DNA of 64,000 bases. Source: Sphingomonas sp. MA1305 (GTDB taxonomy: Bacteria > Pseudomonadota > Alphaproteobacteria > Sphingomonadales > Sphingomonadaceae). How positions within the stretch are numbered: position 1 is the first letter of the stretch; each line of letters opens with the position of its first letter. A model generated the notes under the pieces. The model was not told the origin of the DNA. It ran no database searches and saw nothing but the letters and a program-made list of their open reading frames with translations. The translations under genes and the position numbers were made by a program. Of the stretch, positions 52,768-62,689 are shown one piece after another. Where the stretch lies: the NCBI RefSeq assembly GCF_016107325.1, contig NZ_RCVT01000002.1, forward strand, positions 372,001 through 436,000. The letters run 5' to 3'.

Positions 52768-53259
52768 ATGCTCGACATGGCCCCGGCTTCGTGTTTGGAC
52801 GGCGGCGATCCCGCGATCTGCGCCGCCGACGTGGCGCGCGGCGTGACGCGGATGCTGCTGCGCCACGACCTCGCCGCTATCCCCGAAGTGCCGCTCGACG
52901 GCGGCCGCCGCGCCGACCTGATGGCGCTCGACGCGCGTGGCCAGTTGGTCATCGTCGAGATCAAGGTGTCGCGGGCCGACCTGCTCGGCGACGGCAAATG
53001 GCCCGACTATCTGGCGCATTGCGACCGCTATTATTGGGCAGTGCCGGCCGGTTTCGACCTCGCGCCGCTCGACGGCGTCGCCTTCCTGCCGGAACGCACC
53101 GGTGTGATCGTCGCCGACCGCTACGATGCCGCGATCGTGCGCGAGGCGCATACCCATCCCCTGCCCGCGCATGTCCGCAAACGCTGCACCCTGTCGTTCG
53201 CGCGCCGCGCCGCCCGGCGGCTGACCGGTCTGATCGATCCAGACGCCTTCGCCGACTGA
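52768..53259 (+). CDS. mmcB: MmcB family DNA repair protein
   Basis: A 163-residue protein of the MmcB family, known from Caulobacter as part of the mitomycin C/DNA-damage response. The fold is nuclease-like (PD-(D/E)XK): RRADLMALDARGQLVIVEIKVSRADLLGD places Asp and E-x-K where the catalytic residues would be, with WPDYLAHCDRYYWAVPAGF following. Direct catalytic proof is lacking for the family. The gene stands alone between the SleB-type gene and convergent ribA. A 7-bp inverted repeat (TGACGGG at 53264 and CCCGTCA at 53299) follows and may be the terminator. Confidence 0.85.
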   Translation: MLDMAPASCLDGGDPAICAADVARGVTRMLLRHDLAAIPEVPLDGGRRADLMALDARGQLVIVEIKVSRADLLGDGKWPDYLAHCDRYYWAVPAGFDLAPLDGVAFLPERTGVIVADRYDAAIVREAHTHPLPAHVRKRCTLSFARRAARRLTGLIDPDAFAD

Positions 53260-53317
53260 TCCGTGACGGGGTGCTAGCGGCTCCCCTCCCCTGACCCTCC
53301 CGTCAGCGGAAGCGGGA

Positions 53318-54397
53318 TCAGAGCTGGTGCCCGGTGCGGTCGCGCTTCGTCGCCAGATAACGCTCGTTATGGGGATTGGGCGGCAGCTTGTGCGGCACGC
53401 GCTCGACCACCGTCATCCCCGCCGCCTCCAGCCCCGCCACCTTGGCCGGATTGTTGGTCAGCAGCCGCACCGAACGCTGCCCCAGCAGCTGCAGCATCCG
53501 CGCCGCCACGCCGAAGTCGCGCGCATCGACGGCGAAGCCCAGCCGCGTATTGGCATCGACCGTGTCGAAGCCCTGGTCCTGCAGCGCATAGGCGCGCAGC
53601 TTGTTGACCAGCCCGATCCCCCGCCCCTCCTGGCGCAGATAGAGCAGGATGCCCCAGCCGCTCGCCTGGATGGCACGGATCGCGGCGTGGAGCTGCGGCC
53701 CGCAATCGCACTTCAGGCTGCCGAGCACGTCGCCGGTCAGGCATTCGCTGTGCAGCCGCACCAGCGGCGGCCGGCCGTCGGGCTGGCCGATCAGCAGCGC
53801 GACATGCTCGTCGGCGCTTTCCGGCGAGCGGAAGGCGGCGATCTCCGCATCCTCCGCCCCCTCGACCGGCAGCCGTGCCCGCGTCGCCAGTGTCAGGCGG
53901 CGGGCATCCTCATGCGCATCGATATCCGCAGGGCTGATCGTCACCTCCGGATCGCCGCCGCCGACGAAAAAGGCCGGCAGCAACCCGGCGATCCGCGCCA
54001 GCCGCAGCGCCGCCGCAGCCGCGACCGGCCGGTCCAATGTCACCGTCCGCCACGGCCCCTTGAGCGGGGTCGCCAGGTCGAGGCTCGGGTCGGCCAGCGC
54101 CGTCGCGGCGGCGAAATCGAGCCACGGCGCGCGCTCGATCAGCACCGGCGCATCGGGATCGGCGGCCGCGAGCTGATTGGCGAGCTTCAGCGTCACCGCC
54201 CGGCCGGACGAGATCAGCACCCCCGCCCCGCCCGCCGGATCGAACGCCGCCAGCCGGTCGGCATCCGCCGTCTCGACCGCGAGCAGGGTCAGCCCGTCGA
54301 TCGCGATCGGCCAGCCCCGCCGCAACGCGTCGACCGCCCGCGCCGCGGCACGCGGATCGCTTGGACGTTGCGCGTCGTGGGGGTGCCGGTCGTTCAA
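53318..54397 (-). CDS. ribA: GTP cyclohydrolase II (RibA), long form with divergent N-terminal domain
   Basis: A 359-residue riboflavin-pathway enzyme. The C-terminal half (about 190-359) is RibA: zinc-binding C219, C230 and C232 ([18 protein letters not shown]), and RQEGRGIGL at 256-264 with the catalytic Arg/Glu. The N-terminal 150 residues have a RibB-like length but I see none of the DHBP-synthase metal motifs, so they are probably inactive. The likely start is TTG at 54397, overlapping the exonuclease stop (TTGA). Confidence 0.88.
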   Translation of the reverse strand: MNDRHPHDAQRPSDPRAAARAVDALRRGWPIAIDGLTLLAVETADADRLAAFDPAGGAGVLISSGRAVTLKLANQLAAADPDAPVLIERAPWLDFAAATALADPSLDLATPLKGPWRTVTLDRPVAAAAALRLARIAGLLPAFFVGGGDPEVTISPADIDAHEDARRLTLATRARLPVEGAEDAEIAAFRSPESADEHVALLIGQPDGRPPLVRLHSECLTGDVLGSLKCDCGPQLHAAIRAIQASGWGILLYLRQEGRGIGLVNKLRAYALQDQGFDTVDANTRLGFAVDARDFGVAARMLQLLGQRSVRLLTNNPAKVAGLEAAGMTVVERVPHKLPPNPHNERYLATKRDRTGHQL

Positions 54398-55176
54398 AAG
54401 GCGAACTCGGTCATGATCGGCACATGATCCGACGGCTTCAGCCAGCTGCGGCAATCCTCGAACACGGTATGGCCGATCGCTTGGCGCGCGACGTCGCCGG
54501 TCGCCCACATATGGTCGAGCCGGCGGCCGCGATCGTTCTTGGTCCAGTCGGGCGAGCGATAGCTCCACCAGGTGTGCAGCCGCGCCGGCGCCGGATAGAA
54601 ATGCCGGCCGAGGTCGACCCAGTCGTTCGATGCCTGCAGGCCGTCGAGCGCCGCCACCTCGATCGGCGTATGGCTGACCGTCTTGAGCAGCGCCTTGTGG
54701 CTCCAGACGTCGCTGGGCAGCGGCGCGATGTTGAAATCGCCAGTCAGGATCGTCGGGCAGGCAAGGCTGCGCGACCATTCGGTCATCCGCGCCAGGAAAT
54801 CGAGCTTCTGCCCGAACTTCGGATTGACCTCGCGGTCCGGCTCGTCGCCGCCGGCGGGGACGTAGACGTTCTCGAGCCGGACGCCGCCCGGCAGCCGGAT
54901 ACCGACGTGCCGCGCCTCCTGATTGGCCTGCCAGTCGAACCGGTCGTCCGCCTCGATCGGCATGCGGCTGACGATCGCGACGCCATGGTGCATCCGTTGG
55001 CCGTGGATCACGCGATGGACGTAGCCGAGTCGGTCGAACAGGTCGTGCGGGAAGTCGGCGTCGACGACCTTGGTTTCCTGCAGGCAGAGGACGTCGGGGG
55101 CCGCTTCGGTCAGGAACTGCTCGACGATGGCGGAGCGGAAGCGGACCGAGTTGATGTTCCAGGAGGCGATCTTCAC
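54394..55176 (-). CDS. xthA: Exonuclease III-type AP endonuclease
   Basis: A 260-residue base-excision repair enzyme. Exo III motifs are [12 protein letters not shown] (3-14, Asn), VLCLQETKV with the metal Glu, LTGDFNIAP (Asp/Asn), [23 protein letters not shown] and SDHVPIM with the catalytic Asp-His. It starts at GTG 55176. Its stop overlaps the ribA start. The length is slightly shorter than E. coli XthA (268) but complete. Confidence 0.93.
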   Translation of the reverse strand: MKIASWNINSVRFRSAIVEQFLTEAAPDVLCLQETKVVDADFPHDLFDRLGYVHRVIHGQRMHHGVAIVSRMPIEADDRFDWQANQEARHVGIRLPGGVRLENVYVPAGGDEPDREVNPKFGQKLDFLARMTEWSRSLACPTILTGDFNIAPLPSDVWSHKALLKTVSHTPIEVAALDGLQASNDWVDLGRHFYPAPARLHTWWSYRSPDWTKNDRGRRLDHMWATGDVARQAIGHTVFEDCRSWLKPSDHVPIMTEFAF

Positions 55177-55541
55177 GTCGCCGCATCTAGGCGGCGGGGG
55201 AAGGGGGAGCAAGGTGGCGGCGGGTTTCAACGATCGTCACTACGGCGGCAGCGCCCAAGTCCCGCTTCGGGCGCGTCACGAGCAAAGCCCGTGCCGTCGG
55301 ACGGGCAGGGCCCGCCGGCCGCGCGTTCGCGGCTTGCGCCATGATGGCGCATACTACGAACGCGAAAGGCCCCCGCTCCGGGGGCATGGAGCGAGGGCCG
55401 ACACAGCGTTCGTCACGCAGGGCGGGAAGTGGTCGGTACCGTTCGGGCAACAGGGGGAAAAATCCCGAACGCCCCACATCCGCGGGTGTCTGTTTAGGGC
55501 TGCAAACCTGTCGCTTGCATGAATGGAACCGGATATTTTGT
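55177..55541. other. 365-bp gap between lolA and xthA
   Basis: A minus-strand open frame fills much of this stretch, but it has no recognised motif and reads like low-complexity Arg/Pro sequence, so it is not called. The single clear element is the hairpin at 55370-55384. Otherwise the region presumably holds the xthA promoter. Confidence 0.45.
55370..55384 (-). terminator. Hairpin terminator on the lolA strand
   Basis: On the minus strand, CCCCCG, loop GAG, CGGGGG, followed by CCTTTCG: a compact 6-bp GC stem with three T bases after it. It lies about 160 bp downstream of lolA and ahead of xthA. Confidence 0.6.
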
Positions 55542-56153
55542 TCAGCTTCGCCCGCCGGTCTTCCGCGGGTCGTTCCAGCGGAACGTTCCGTCGCTCACCG
55601 GCACACCAAACTTCTGATTCGTCAGCCGAATCGTCGTGCGGTTGTTCTGACTGTCGATCATCACCCAGCCTTGCAGCATCAGTCCGGCCGGGCCGGCGGG
55701 ATCGCGCATGAAGATCAGGGTGATCCGGCCGATCTCCGGATGCTTGGGGTCGCTCGCCTCGACCGAGATGACCTGCGCGTTCGACGTCGCCGACAGCTTG
55801 GCCATCTTGGTGATGTCGCGGCTCGGGTCGAGCAGGATGCCGAGCGGTGTGTTGCGGATCGGGTAGCGCTGCACCTGGCCCACCGAATAGTCGATAAAGG
55901 TCAGCGCCCCGCCATCGGCGACGATCAGCAGCGGCACGCCCTTCTGATATTGGAAGCGCAGCTTGCCCGGCCGCTTCAGCGTGAAGGTGCCGGTCAGCAC
56001 CCGGCCGTTGCGGTCGGTCTGACTGAAATCGGCGGTCATGGTGGTGACCGCCTGGAGATGGCGCTGCACCGCGGCGAGGTCGCCGGTCGCCTGGGCGTGA
56101 ACGGCGACGGGCGCCGCCAGCGCGGCGGCGAGAGCGAAAGCGTGTCGGATCAT
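55542..56153 (-). CDS. lolA: Outer-membrane lipoprotein carrier protein
   Basis: A 203-residue periplasmic protein carrying lipoproteins from LolCDE to the outer membrane. A cleavable signal peptide (MIRHAFALAAALAAPVAVHA) is followed by the LolA fold: LQAVTTMTADFSQTDRNGRVLTGTF, KRPGKLRFQYQKG, VADGGALTFIDYSVGQVQRYPI. The order ftsK-lolA on the same strand is common in alphaproteobacteria and holds here, with 77 bp between them. Confidence 0.92.
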   Translation of the reverse strand: MIRHAFALAAALAAPVAVHAQATGDLAAVQRHLQAVTTMTADFSQTDRNGRVLTGTFTLKRPGKLRFQYQKGVPLLIVADGGALTFIDYSVGQVQRYPIRNTPLGILLDPSRDITKMAKLSATSNAQVISVEASDPKHPEIGRITLIFMRDPAGPAGLMLQGWVMIDSQNNRTTIRLTNQKFGVPVSDGTFRWNDPRKTGGRS

Positions 56154-56230
56154 GCGGGTCCTGGTGCCGGAAAAGCGTTGAATAGCCGCTTAACCGGCGA
56201 AGGGGGCGATGGCTCCCCCATTCCCGACCC

Positions 56231-58555
56231 TCAGATCGCGTGGCCTTCCGCGTCGCGGAGCACTTCGCGGCGGCCGACATGGTCGGGGCGGCCGACGATG
56301 CCGTCCTTCTCCATCCGCTCGATCAGCCGCGCGGCGGAATTATAGCCGATGCGCAGCTGGCGCTGCAGCCAGCTGGTCGACGCCTTCTGCGATTCGCAGA
56401 CCAGCTGGATCGCCTGGCGGTACTGCTGGTCCTCCGCCGAATCCTCGCCGATCGGCGCGCCTTCCAGCGTGTAGCTCTCCTCCGGCTCCTCGGTGACCGA
56501 GCTGATGTAATCGGGCTGGCCTTGCCCCCGCCAATGGTCGGCGACGCCGCGTACCTCGTCGTCGCTGACGAAGGGGCCGTGGACGCGGACGATGCCCTTG
56601 CCGCCCGGCATATAGAGCATGTCGCCGCGGCCGAGCAGCTGCTCCGCGCCCTGCTCGCCAAGGATGGTGCGCGAATCGATCTTGCTGGTGACGTGGAAGC
56701 TGATCCGCGTCGGCAAATTGGCCTTGATCACGCCGGTGATGACGTCGACCGACGGCCGCTGCGTCGCCATGATCAGATGGATGCCCGCCGCGCGCGCCTT
56801 CTGCGCGAGGCGCTGGATCAGGAACTCGACCTCCTTGCCCGCGGTCATCATCAGGTCGGCGAGCTCGTCGACGATGACGACGATCTGCGGCAGCGGCTCA
56901 TAGTCGAGCTGCTCTTCCTCATAGACCGGTTGGCCGGTGTCGGGGTGATAGCCGGTCTGCACGCGCCGGCCGAGCCGCTGGCCCTTGGCCTTCGCCGCGC
57001 GCACCTTGTCGTTGAAGCCGGCGAGGCTGCGCACGCCGACCGACGACATCTGGCGGTAGCGGTCCTCCATCGTCTCCACCGCCCATTTCAGCGCGCGCAC
57101 CGCCTTGGCAGGATCGGTGACGACGGGGGAGAGGAGGTGGGGAATGTCGTCATAGACGCTGAGCTCCAGCATCTTCGGATCGATCATGATCATTCGGCAC
57201 TGTTCCGGCGTCAGCCGGTAGAGCAGCGACATGATCATGCAGTTGAGGCCGACCGACTTGCCCGAGCCGGTGGTACCGGCGACCAGCAGGTGCGGCATCG
57301 GCGCGAGATCGGCGATGACCGGATCGCCGGCGATGTTCTTGCCGAGGATGATCGGCAGCTGCGCCGCCTGATCCTCGAACGTCTGGCTGCCGACCAGCTC
57401 GTGCAGCGAGACCATCTCGCGCTTCTGGTTGGGCAGCTCGATGCCGATCACGTTGCGCCCCGGGATCACCGCGACGCGCGCCGACACCGCCGACATGTTG
57501 CGCGCGATGTCGTCGGCCAGCGCGATGACGCGGCTCGCCTTGATGCCCGGCGCCGGCTCCAGCTCGTACATCGTCACGACCGGGCCGGGGCGCACTTCGG
57601 TGATCGCGCCCTGCACCTTGAAATCGTCGAGCACATTCTCGAGCAGCCGCGCGTTCCGCTCGAGCGACGCCTTGTCGATCGCCGCCTTGGGCGCGGGCGG
57701 GGAGGGGGTGAGCAGGTCGAGGCCCGGCAGCGTGTAGCTGTGATCGAGTGCGAGCTGCGTCTGTTGCGGCTTGGGCCGCGCCTGCGACGGCGCGACGGTT
57801 CGGTCGGCGATCACCGGGGCGGGGCGCGGATCGGGGGTGGCGAGCGCGCGCGGCTCGATCGCCTTGCGCTTCAGGTCGAGCGGTTCCTCCTCGTCCTCCG
57901 CATCATCGTCATAGGCGTCGAACGGCAGGTCGTCGGCGCCGTCGTCCGTCGATCGGCTGCGCCGCAGGCGGAAGCGCCGCTCGCCCAGTTCGATCTCCAG
58001 GCTCTTCGCCCAGACGATGATGCCCGCGACACCGGCGGCGAGGCCGATCGCGCGCGCCGCCCAGCGCTCGGCATTGGGCGCGCCGACGAAGCTCAGTCCC
58101 CATTCGGCGAGATGCTGGATGCCGAGGCCGACGACGCCGCCCCAGCCGGCGGGCAGCGCCAGCACCGCGGCGTCGGAGACGAAGGCGAGCGCCGCCGCCA
58201 TCAGCGCGACACCGATCACGGCGCCGCGCAGCATGCGCAGCCAGCGACCGGCCGGCTGGTCGCGCCACAACCGCATCGCGACGATCGGCCCGATCGGCAG
58301 CAGCAGCGCGATCGCCGGGCCGAACACCGTCAGCGCGAGGTCGGCGAACCATGCCCCCGGTGGCCCGGCGAGATTGCGGATCGGACTGCCCGAGGCGGTG
58401 TTGAGCGCGGCGTCGCCGGCATGGTAGCTGGCCAGCGCCAGCACCATCAGCGCGGTGGCCAGGAAGACGGCCAGCGCGGCGACCAGGGCGCCGCCCCGTA
58501 CTGCCCCAGCCTTCACCGTCTCACGCCACAAGCCTGGCTGCGCACGGCTCGCCAT
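56231..58555 (-). CDS. ftsK: DNA translocase FtsK
   Basis: A 774-residue septal DNA pump that resolves chromosome ends during division. The N-terminus has four likely membrane spans (about 20-45, 75-97, 109-135 and 167-185). An acidic linker follows (about 200-300, DAYDDDAEDEEEPLD). The motor then carries Walker A AGTTGSGKSVG near residue 430, IVVIVDELADLMM and MATQRPSVDVITGVIKANLP. The C-terminal gamma winged helix (about 712-770, ASTSWLQRQLRIGYNSAARLIERMEKDGIVG) reads KOPS sites. The start at 58555 gives a basic N-terminus as usual. It diverges from the ubiquinone hydroxylase gene. Confidence 0.95.
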   Translation of the reverse strand: MASRAQPGLWRETVKAGAVRGGALVAALAVFLATALMVLALASYHAGDAALNTASGSPIRNLAGPPGAWFADLALTVFGPAIALLLPIGPIVAMRLWRDQPAGRWLRMLRGAVIGVALMAAALAFVSDAAVLALPAGWGGVVGLGIQHLAEWGLSFVGAPNAERWAARAIGLAAGVAGIIVWAKSLEIELGERRFRLRRSRSTDDGADDLPFDAYDDDAEDEEEPLDLKRKAIEPRALATPDPRPAPVIADRTVAPSQARPKPQQTQLALDHSYTLPGLDLLTPSPPAPKAAIDKASLERNARLLENVLDDFKVQGAITEVRPGPVVTMYELEPAPGIKASRVIALADDIARNMSAVSARVAVIPGRNVIGIELPNQKREMVSLHELVGSQTFEDQAAQLPIILGKNIAGDPVIADLAPMPHLLVAGTTGSGKSVGLNCMIMSLLYRLTPEQCRMIMIDPKMLELSVYDDIPHLLSPVVTDPAKAVRALKWAVETMEDRYRQMSSVGVRSLAGFNDKVRAAKAKGQRLGRRVQTGYHPDTGQPVYEEEQLDYEPLPQIVVIVDELADLMMTAGKEVEFLIQRLAQKARAAGIHLIMATQRPSVDVITGVIKANLPTRISFHVTSKIDSRTILGEQGAEQLLGRGDMLYMPGGKGIVRVHGPFVSDDEVRGVADHWRGQGQPDYISSVTEEPEESYTLEGAPIGEDSAEDQQYRQAIQLVCESQKASTSWLQRQLRIGYNSAARLIERMEKDGIVGRPDHVGRREVLRDAEGHAI

Positions 58556-58720
58556 CGCCCCAAATCCCTTCGATGTCCGAGAATGTCCTGTGGAAAACCA
58601 TCGGACCAAAACGGGTACGGCGTCAAGGCGTAGGCGACGGACCGGGCCGCACCGTCGCCGCGGCACCCGCGTGGCGCCAAGCGCGTTGGCACCCGTGATG
58701 CGGACGCGTAGAGAGGCGGC

Positions 58721-59941
58721 ATGGACAAGCAAGCAGACGTCATCATCCTGGGCGGCGGTTTGGTCGGCGCGACACTGGCCCTCGCGCTCGACGCGCACGG
58801 GCTGACCAGCATCGTCGTCGACCCGGCCGATCCGGCGGTGACGCTCGCCCCCGGTTTCGATGGCCGCGCCTCCGCCGTCGCCAGCGCGAGCGGGCGGATG
58901 CTCGACGCGATCGGCATCGGCGCGTCGCTGGCGGGGCAGGGCTGTGCGATCCGCCAGATCCGCGTCAGCGACGGGCTGGCGCCGGGCAAGCTCGACTTCG
59001 TCCCCGATGCCGACGACGGCGCGCTCGGCACGATGTACGAGAACAAGCTGCTCCGCCGCGTCCTGTTCGAGGCGGCGAGTGCGGCGGCGGGCGTCGACTT
59101 GCGCATGCAGACCCGCGCCGTCGACGTGCGGCGCGAGCCGGCGCGCGTCACCGCGACCCTGTCCGACGGCAGCACGGTGACCGCGCCGCTGCTGGTCGCG
59201 GCGGAAGGGCGCCAGTCGCCGACGCGCGCGGCGGCGGGGATCACCGTCGCACGCTGGCACTACGACCATGCCGCGATCGTCGGCGCCTTCCACCACGAGC
59301 GCGACCATGACAGCGTCGCCTATGAGATCTTCTACCCCGCCGGCCCGTTCGCGCTGCTGCCGCTGCCCGACGACGCCATCGGCCACCGGTCCGCGATCGT
59401 CTGGTCGGTGCATGCCAAGGACGGCGCCGGGCTGGTCAAACTGTCCGACCGCGCCTTCCTCGCCGAGGCGGAGAAACGGATGGGCGGCTTCCTCGGCACG
59501 CTGTCCGATGCCAGCCCACGCGCCAGCTACCCGCTCGGCTTCCACCATGCCGCGCGCATCACCGCGGAGCGGCTGGTGCTGGTCGGCGACGCGGGCCACG
59601 GCATCCATCCGATCGCGGGGCAGGGGCTCAACCTCGGCTTCCGCGACGTCGCGACGCTGGCGGAGGTGCTGGTCGAGGGCAAACGGCTCGGGCTCGACCT
59701 CGGCGACGCCGCCCTGCTCGACCGCTACCAGCGCTGGCGCGGGCTCGACACCTTCATGGTCGCCGCCGCCACCGACACGCTGACGCGCCTGTTCGGCATC
59801 CCCGGCAAGGCGGCGAGCGCCATCCGCCGCTTCGGCATCAGCGCGGTCGACCGGCTGCCGCCGCTCAAGAACCGCTTCATGGCGGAAGCGCGCGGCGAAT
59901 CGGGCGATCTGCCCAAGCTGCTGCAGGGCCTGTCGATCTGA
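58721..59941 (+). CDS. UbiH/UbiF-family FAD-dependent hydroxylase
   Basis: A 406-residue aromatic hydroxylase of ubiquinone synthesis. The FAD-binding start is DVIILGGGLVGATLALAL (6-23). The mid GRQSPTR and the second FAD motif LVLVGDAGHGIHPIAGQGLNLGFRD (about 285-309) define the UbiH/F/I family, here nearest UbiH-type usage. It acts with membrane-bound ubiquinone intermediates. The position hydroxylated (C1, C5 or C6) cannot be fixed. It is divergent from ftsK and followed by a small membrane protein. Confidence 0.88.
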   Translation: MDKQADVIILGGGLVGATLALALDAHGLTSIVVDPADPAVTLAPGFDGRASAVASASGRMLDAIGIGASLAGQGCAIRQIRVSDGLAPGKLDFVPDADDGALGTMYENKLLRRVLFEAASAAAGVDLRMQTRAVDVRREPARVTATLSDGSTVTAPLLVAAEGRQSPTRAAAGITVARWHYDHAAIVGAFHHERDHDSVAYEIFYPAGPFALLPLPDDAIGHRSAIVWSVHAKDGAGLVKLSDRAFLAEAEKRMGGFLGTLSDASPRASYPLGFHHAARITAERLVLVGDAGHGIHPIAGQGLNLGFRDVATLAEVLVEGKRLGLDLGDAALLDRYQRWRGLDTFMVAAATDTLTRLFGIPGKAASAIRRFGISAVDRLPPLKNRFMAEARGESGDLPKLLQGLSI

Positions 59942-59945
59942 TCCG

Positions 59946-60206
59946 ATGATGTGGGTCGCGCTGCTCGCGATCCTGGCGGCATGGAGCGCCGCAATCGTCT
60001 GGGCCTTGTGGCGGGCGCGGTGGATCGGCGGCGCGGTGTCGGAACTGAGCGCGGCGGTGGTCATCATCCTGGTGGCGCGGTCTCTCGGGCCGCCGCAGCC
60101 GGTTGCTTATGGGTTGGCACTCGGCCTGTCGATCTTCCTCGCTGCCGTGATGACCATGATGGGAGTGATCGCCGCGATCATGCGGTGGCTGGCGTCGCGC
60201 GACTAG
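59946..60206 (+). CDS. Small hypothetical membrane protein
   Basis: An 86-residue protein of three hydrophobic spans: about 2-24 (MWVALLAILAAWSAAIVWALW), 31-50 (VSELSAAVVIILVARSLG) and 55-80 (AYGLALGLSIFLAAVMTMMGVIAAIM). No family was recognised. It resembles small multisubunit-antiporter-like proteins (MrpF/G style) only in composition. The ATG is four bases after the UbiH-family stop, so co-expression is probable. Function unknown. Confidence 0.6.
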   Translation: MMWVALLAILAAWSAAIVWALWRARWIGGAVSELSAAVVIILVARSLGPPQPVAYGLALGLSIFLAAVMTMMGVIAAIMRWLASRD

Positions 60207-60281
60207 CCGCCAGCACCAGCGGGAACAATCGTGATCCCCCGACCTTGCTGCGATGCAGCATCGGCAGCTAGGACAGCGTTC

Positions 60282-61493
60282 ATGACATTCCGCCAGACCG
60301 CCGCCGCGCATCCCGGCATCGTCCACCTCGCGCTGGCGGTCGGGGGGTTCGCGATCGGCACCACCGAATTCGCGGCAATGAGCCTCGAACCCGACCTCGC
60401 CCGCGGGCTGGGCGTCGATGCGCCGACCGCCGGCCACGTGATCAGTGCCTATGCGCTCGGCGTGGTGGTCGGGGCGCCGACCATCGCCGTGCTGTCCGCC
60501 AAGCTGCCGCGGCGGTGGCTGCTGGTCGCGCTGATGACGCTGTTCGCGATCGGCAACGGCCTGTCGGCGCTGGCGCCGACCTATGGCTGGATGCTGGCCT
60601 TCCGCTTTCTCGCCGGCCTGCCGCACGGCGCCTATTTCGGCATCGCCTCGCTGGTCGCCGCCTCGCTGGTGCCGCCGGCGCGACGGACGCAGGCGGTCGG
60701 GCGGATCATGCTGGGGCTGACCGTCGCCACCATCGTCGGCGTGCCGCTGGCGACCTGGCTCGGCCAGATCGCGAGCTGGCGCTGGGTGTTCGCGATCGTC
60801 GCCGGCCTCGCCCTGTTCACCGCCGCCCTGGTCGGCACGCTGGCGCCGCGCGACCGCGCCGCCGCCGACGCCAGCGCCTTGCGCGAACTCGGTGCGCTGC
60901 GCCGGCCGCAGGTCTGGCTGACGCTCGCCACCGGAGCGATCGGCTTCGGCGGCCTGTTCGCGGTCTACACCTATCTCGCCGCGACGTTGGTCGCGGTGAC
61001 CGGCGTGCCGCGCAGCACCGTGCCGCTGGTCCTTGCCGCCTTCGGGGTCGGCATGACGCTCGGCAATCTGGTCGTGCCGCGCTTCGCCGATCGCGCGCTG
61101 ATGCCGACCGCGGGCGTGTTGCTGGTCTGGTCGGCGGCGTGGCTGGCGCTGTTCCCGGTCGCCGCGCACCATCTGACCTTCGTCATCGTCGACGTGCTCG
61201 CGATCGGCTTCGGCGGGGCGCTCGCCACCGTGTTGCAGACGCGGCTGATGGATGTCGCCGGCGATGCGCAGGGCCTCGCCGCCGCGCTCAACCACAGCGC
61301 GTTCAACGTCGCCAATGCGCTTGGCCCCTGGCTTGGCGGCCTGGCCATCGCCGCCGGCTATGGCTGGACCGCGACCGGCTGGGTCGGCAGCAGCCTCGCG
61401 CTCGGCGGATTGCTGCTCTGGGCGCTGTCGCTGGCGCAGGCTGGTGGGTTGCGCTTGCGCGGCGAGCGGGAGGGGTTAGGCCAGCGGGCATGA
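60282..61493 (+). CDS. MFS transporter, DHA1-like
   Basis: A 403-residue inner-membrane transporter. TM1 reads LALAVGGFAIGTTEFAAMSL. The motif-A loop VVGAPTIAVLSAKLPRRWLLVAL and the TM4 motif RFLAGLPHGAYFGIASLVAASLV match the AraJ/YdhP-like group also seen at 25557. AGGACAG lies before the ATG. Its stop overlaps nhaA (ATGA). The substrate is unknown; efflux is likely. Confidence 0.87.
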   Translation: MTFRQTAAAHPGIVHLALAVGGFAIGTTEFAAMSLEPDLARGLGVDAPTAGHVISAYALGVVVGAPTIAVLSAKLPRRWLLVALMTLFAIGNGLSALAPTYGWMLAFRFLAGLPHGAYFGIASLVAASLVPPARRTQAVGRIMLGLTVATIVGVPLATWLGQIASWRWVFAIVAGLALFTAALVGTLAPRDRAAADASALRELGALRRPQVWLTLATGAIGFGGLFAVYTYLAATLVAVTGVPRSTVPLVLAAFGVGMTLGNLVVPRFADRALMPTAGVLLVWSAAWLALFPVAAHHLTFVIVDVLAIGFGGALATVLQTRLMDVAGDAQGLAAALNHSAFNVANALGPWLGGLAIAAGYGWTATGWVGSSLALGGLLLWALSLAQAGGLRLRGEREGLGQRA

Positions 61494-62689
61494 GCCTGCT
61501 GCCCCGACGCGCGCGATCGGCGCTGCGCACCTTCCTGTCCAGCGAGGCGGCGGGCGGCATCGTGCTGATCGCCGCGGCGCTGGTCGCACTGGTCGCCGCC
61601 AACACCGCCGCCACCGCCGGCGCCTATGATGCGCTGTTGCACCTCGAGACCGGTCCCGTGCTGTCGCCGGAACTCGGGCCGATGACGGTGCATCTGTGGA
61701 TCAACGACGGCCTGATGGCCCTGTTCTTCCTGCTCGTCGGGCTGGAGATCAAGCGCGAGCTGGTCGACGGCCGCCTCGCCAGCCCCGACGATCGCCGCCT
61801 GCCGTTCGTCGCCGCGAGCGCGGGCATGGTGGTGCCCGCCCTGGTCTTCCTCGCGGTGGCCGGCAGCGCGCGCGCCTTGCAGCCGGGATGGGCGATCCCC
61901 GCCGCGACCGACATCGCCTTCGCGATCGGCGTGCTCGCCCTGCTCGGCAAGCGCGTGCCGCCGCAGCTCAAGCTGCTGCTGGCGACGATCGCGATCGTCG
62001 ACGACATGGGCGCGGTGGCGATCATCGCGGTCGCCTATACCGAACAGATCCACGTCGTGGCGCTGGCGATCGCGGCGCTGCTGCTCGCCGGGCTGTACGT
62101 GCTCAACCGGCGAAGCGTCATGCGCCTGTGGCCCTATCTGCTGGGCTTTGCCGCACTGTGGCTGGCGATCCTCGTCTCCGGCATCCATGCGACGATCGCC
62201 GGCGTCGCCACCGCCGCGCTGATCCCGCTGAAGCCCTCGCCGGGCGCACCCGAGCACCACGACTCGCCGCTGCACCGGCTGGAACACGGCCTCGCGCCTT
62301 GGGTCGCCTTCGTGATCGTGCCGCTGTTCGGCTTCGCCAATGCCGGCGTGTCGCTGGCGGGGGTCAGTTTCGCGACGCTCGCCGAACCGCTGGTGCTCGG
62401 CATCGCGCTCGGCCTGTTCCTCGGCAAGCAGGCCGGGATCTTCGCCAGCCTGTGGGCCGCCGACCGGCTCGGCATCGCACGCCGGCCGCATGGCGTGTCA
62501 TGGCGTCAGCTCTATGGCATGGCGCTGGTCGCCGGGATCGGCTTCACCATGAGCCTGTTCATCGGCGGCCTCGCCTTCGCCGACCCGGCGCTGCTCGACC
62601 GGGTCAAGATCGGCGTGCTGGCCGGGTCGCTGCTGTCGGGGATCACGGGGCTGGCGATATTGGCACGGGCAGGTAGGCGCATGGCATGA
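61490..62689 (+). CDS. nhaA: Na+/H+ antiporter NhaA
   Basis: A 399-residue antiporter that exports sodium in exchange for protons. NhaA hallmarks are INDGLMALFFLLVGLEIKRE (about 70-89), PAATDIAFAIGVLALLGKRVP with the paired pore aspartates completed by AIVDDMGAVAII, and the TM10-12 motif GIGFTMSLFIGGLAF. Length is typical. It starts inside the MFS stop and its own stop overlaps the deacetylase gene, so the three are translationally linked. Confidence 0.95.
   Translation: MSLLPRRARSALRTFLSSEAAGGIVLIAAALVALVAANTAATAGAYDALLHLETGPVLSPELGPMTVHLWINDGLMALFFLLVGLEIKRELVDGRLASPDDRRLPFVAASAGMVVPALVFLAVAGSARALQPGWAIPAATDIAFAIGVLALLGKRVPPQLKLLLATIAIVDDMGAVAIIAVAYTEQIHVVALAIAALLLAGLYVLNRRSVMRLWPYLLGFAALWLAILVSGIHATIAGVATAALIPLKPSPGAPEHHDSPLHRLEHGLAPWVAFVIVPLFGFANAGVSLAGVSFATLAEPLVLGIALGLFLGKQAGIFASLWAADRLGIARRPHGVSWRQLYGMALVAGIGFTMSLFIGGLAFADPALLDRVKIGVLAGSLLSGITGLAILARAGRRMA

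Noticed and set aside
53318-55186. Single 622-codon frame joining ribA with the xthA region
   Set aside because: The upstream part is a shadow of xthA in another frame; the RibA family starts near TTG 54397.
55187-55477. 96-residue open frame between lolA and xthA
   Set aside because: Arg/Pro/Ala-rich with no motif or ribosome site, and a terminator-like hairpin falls inside it.
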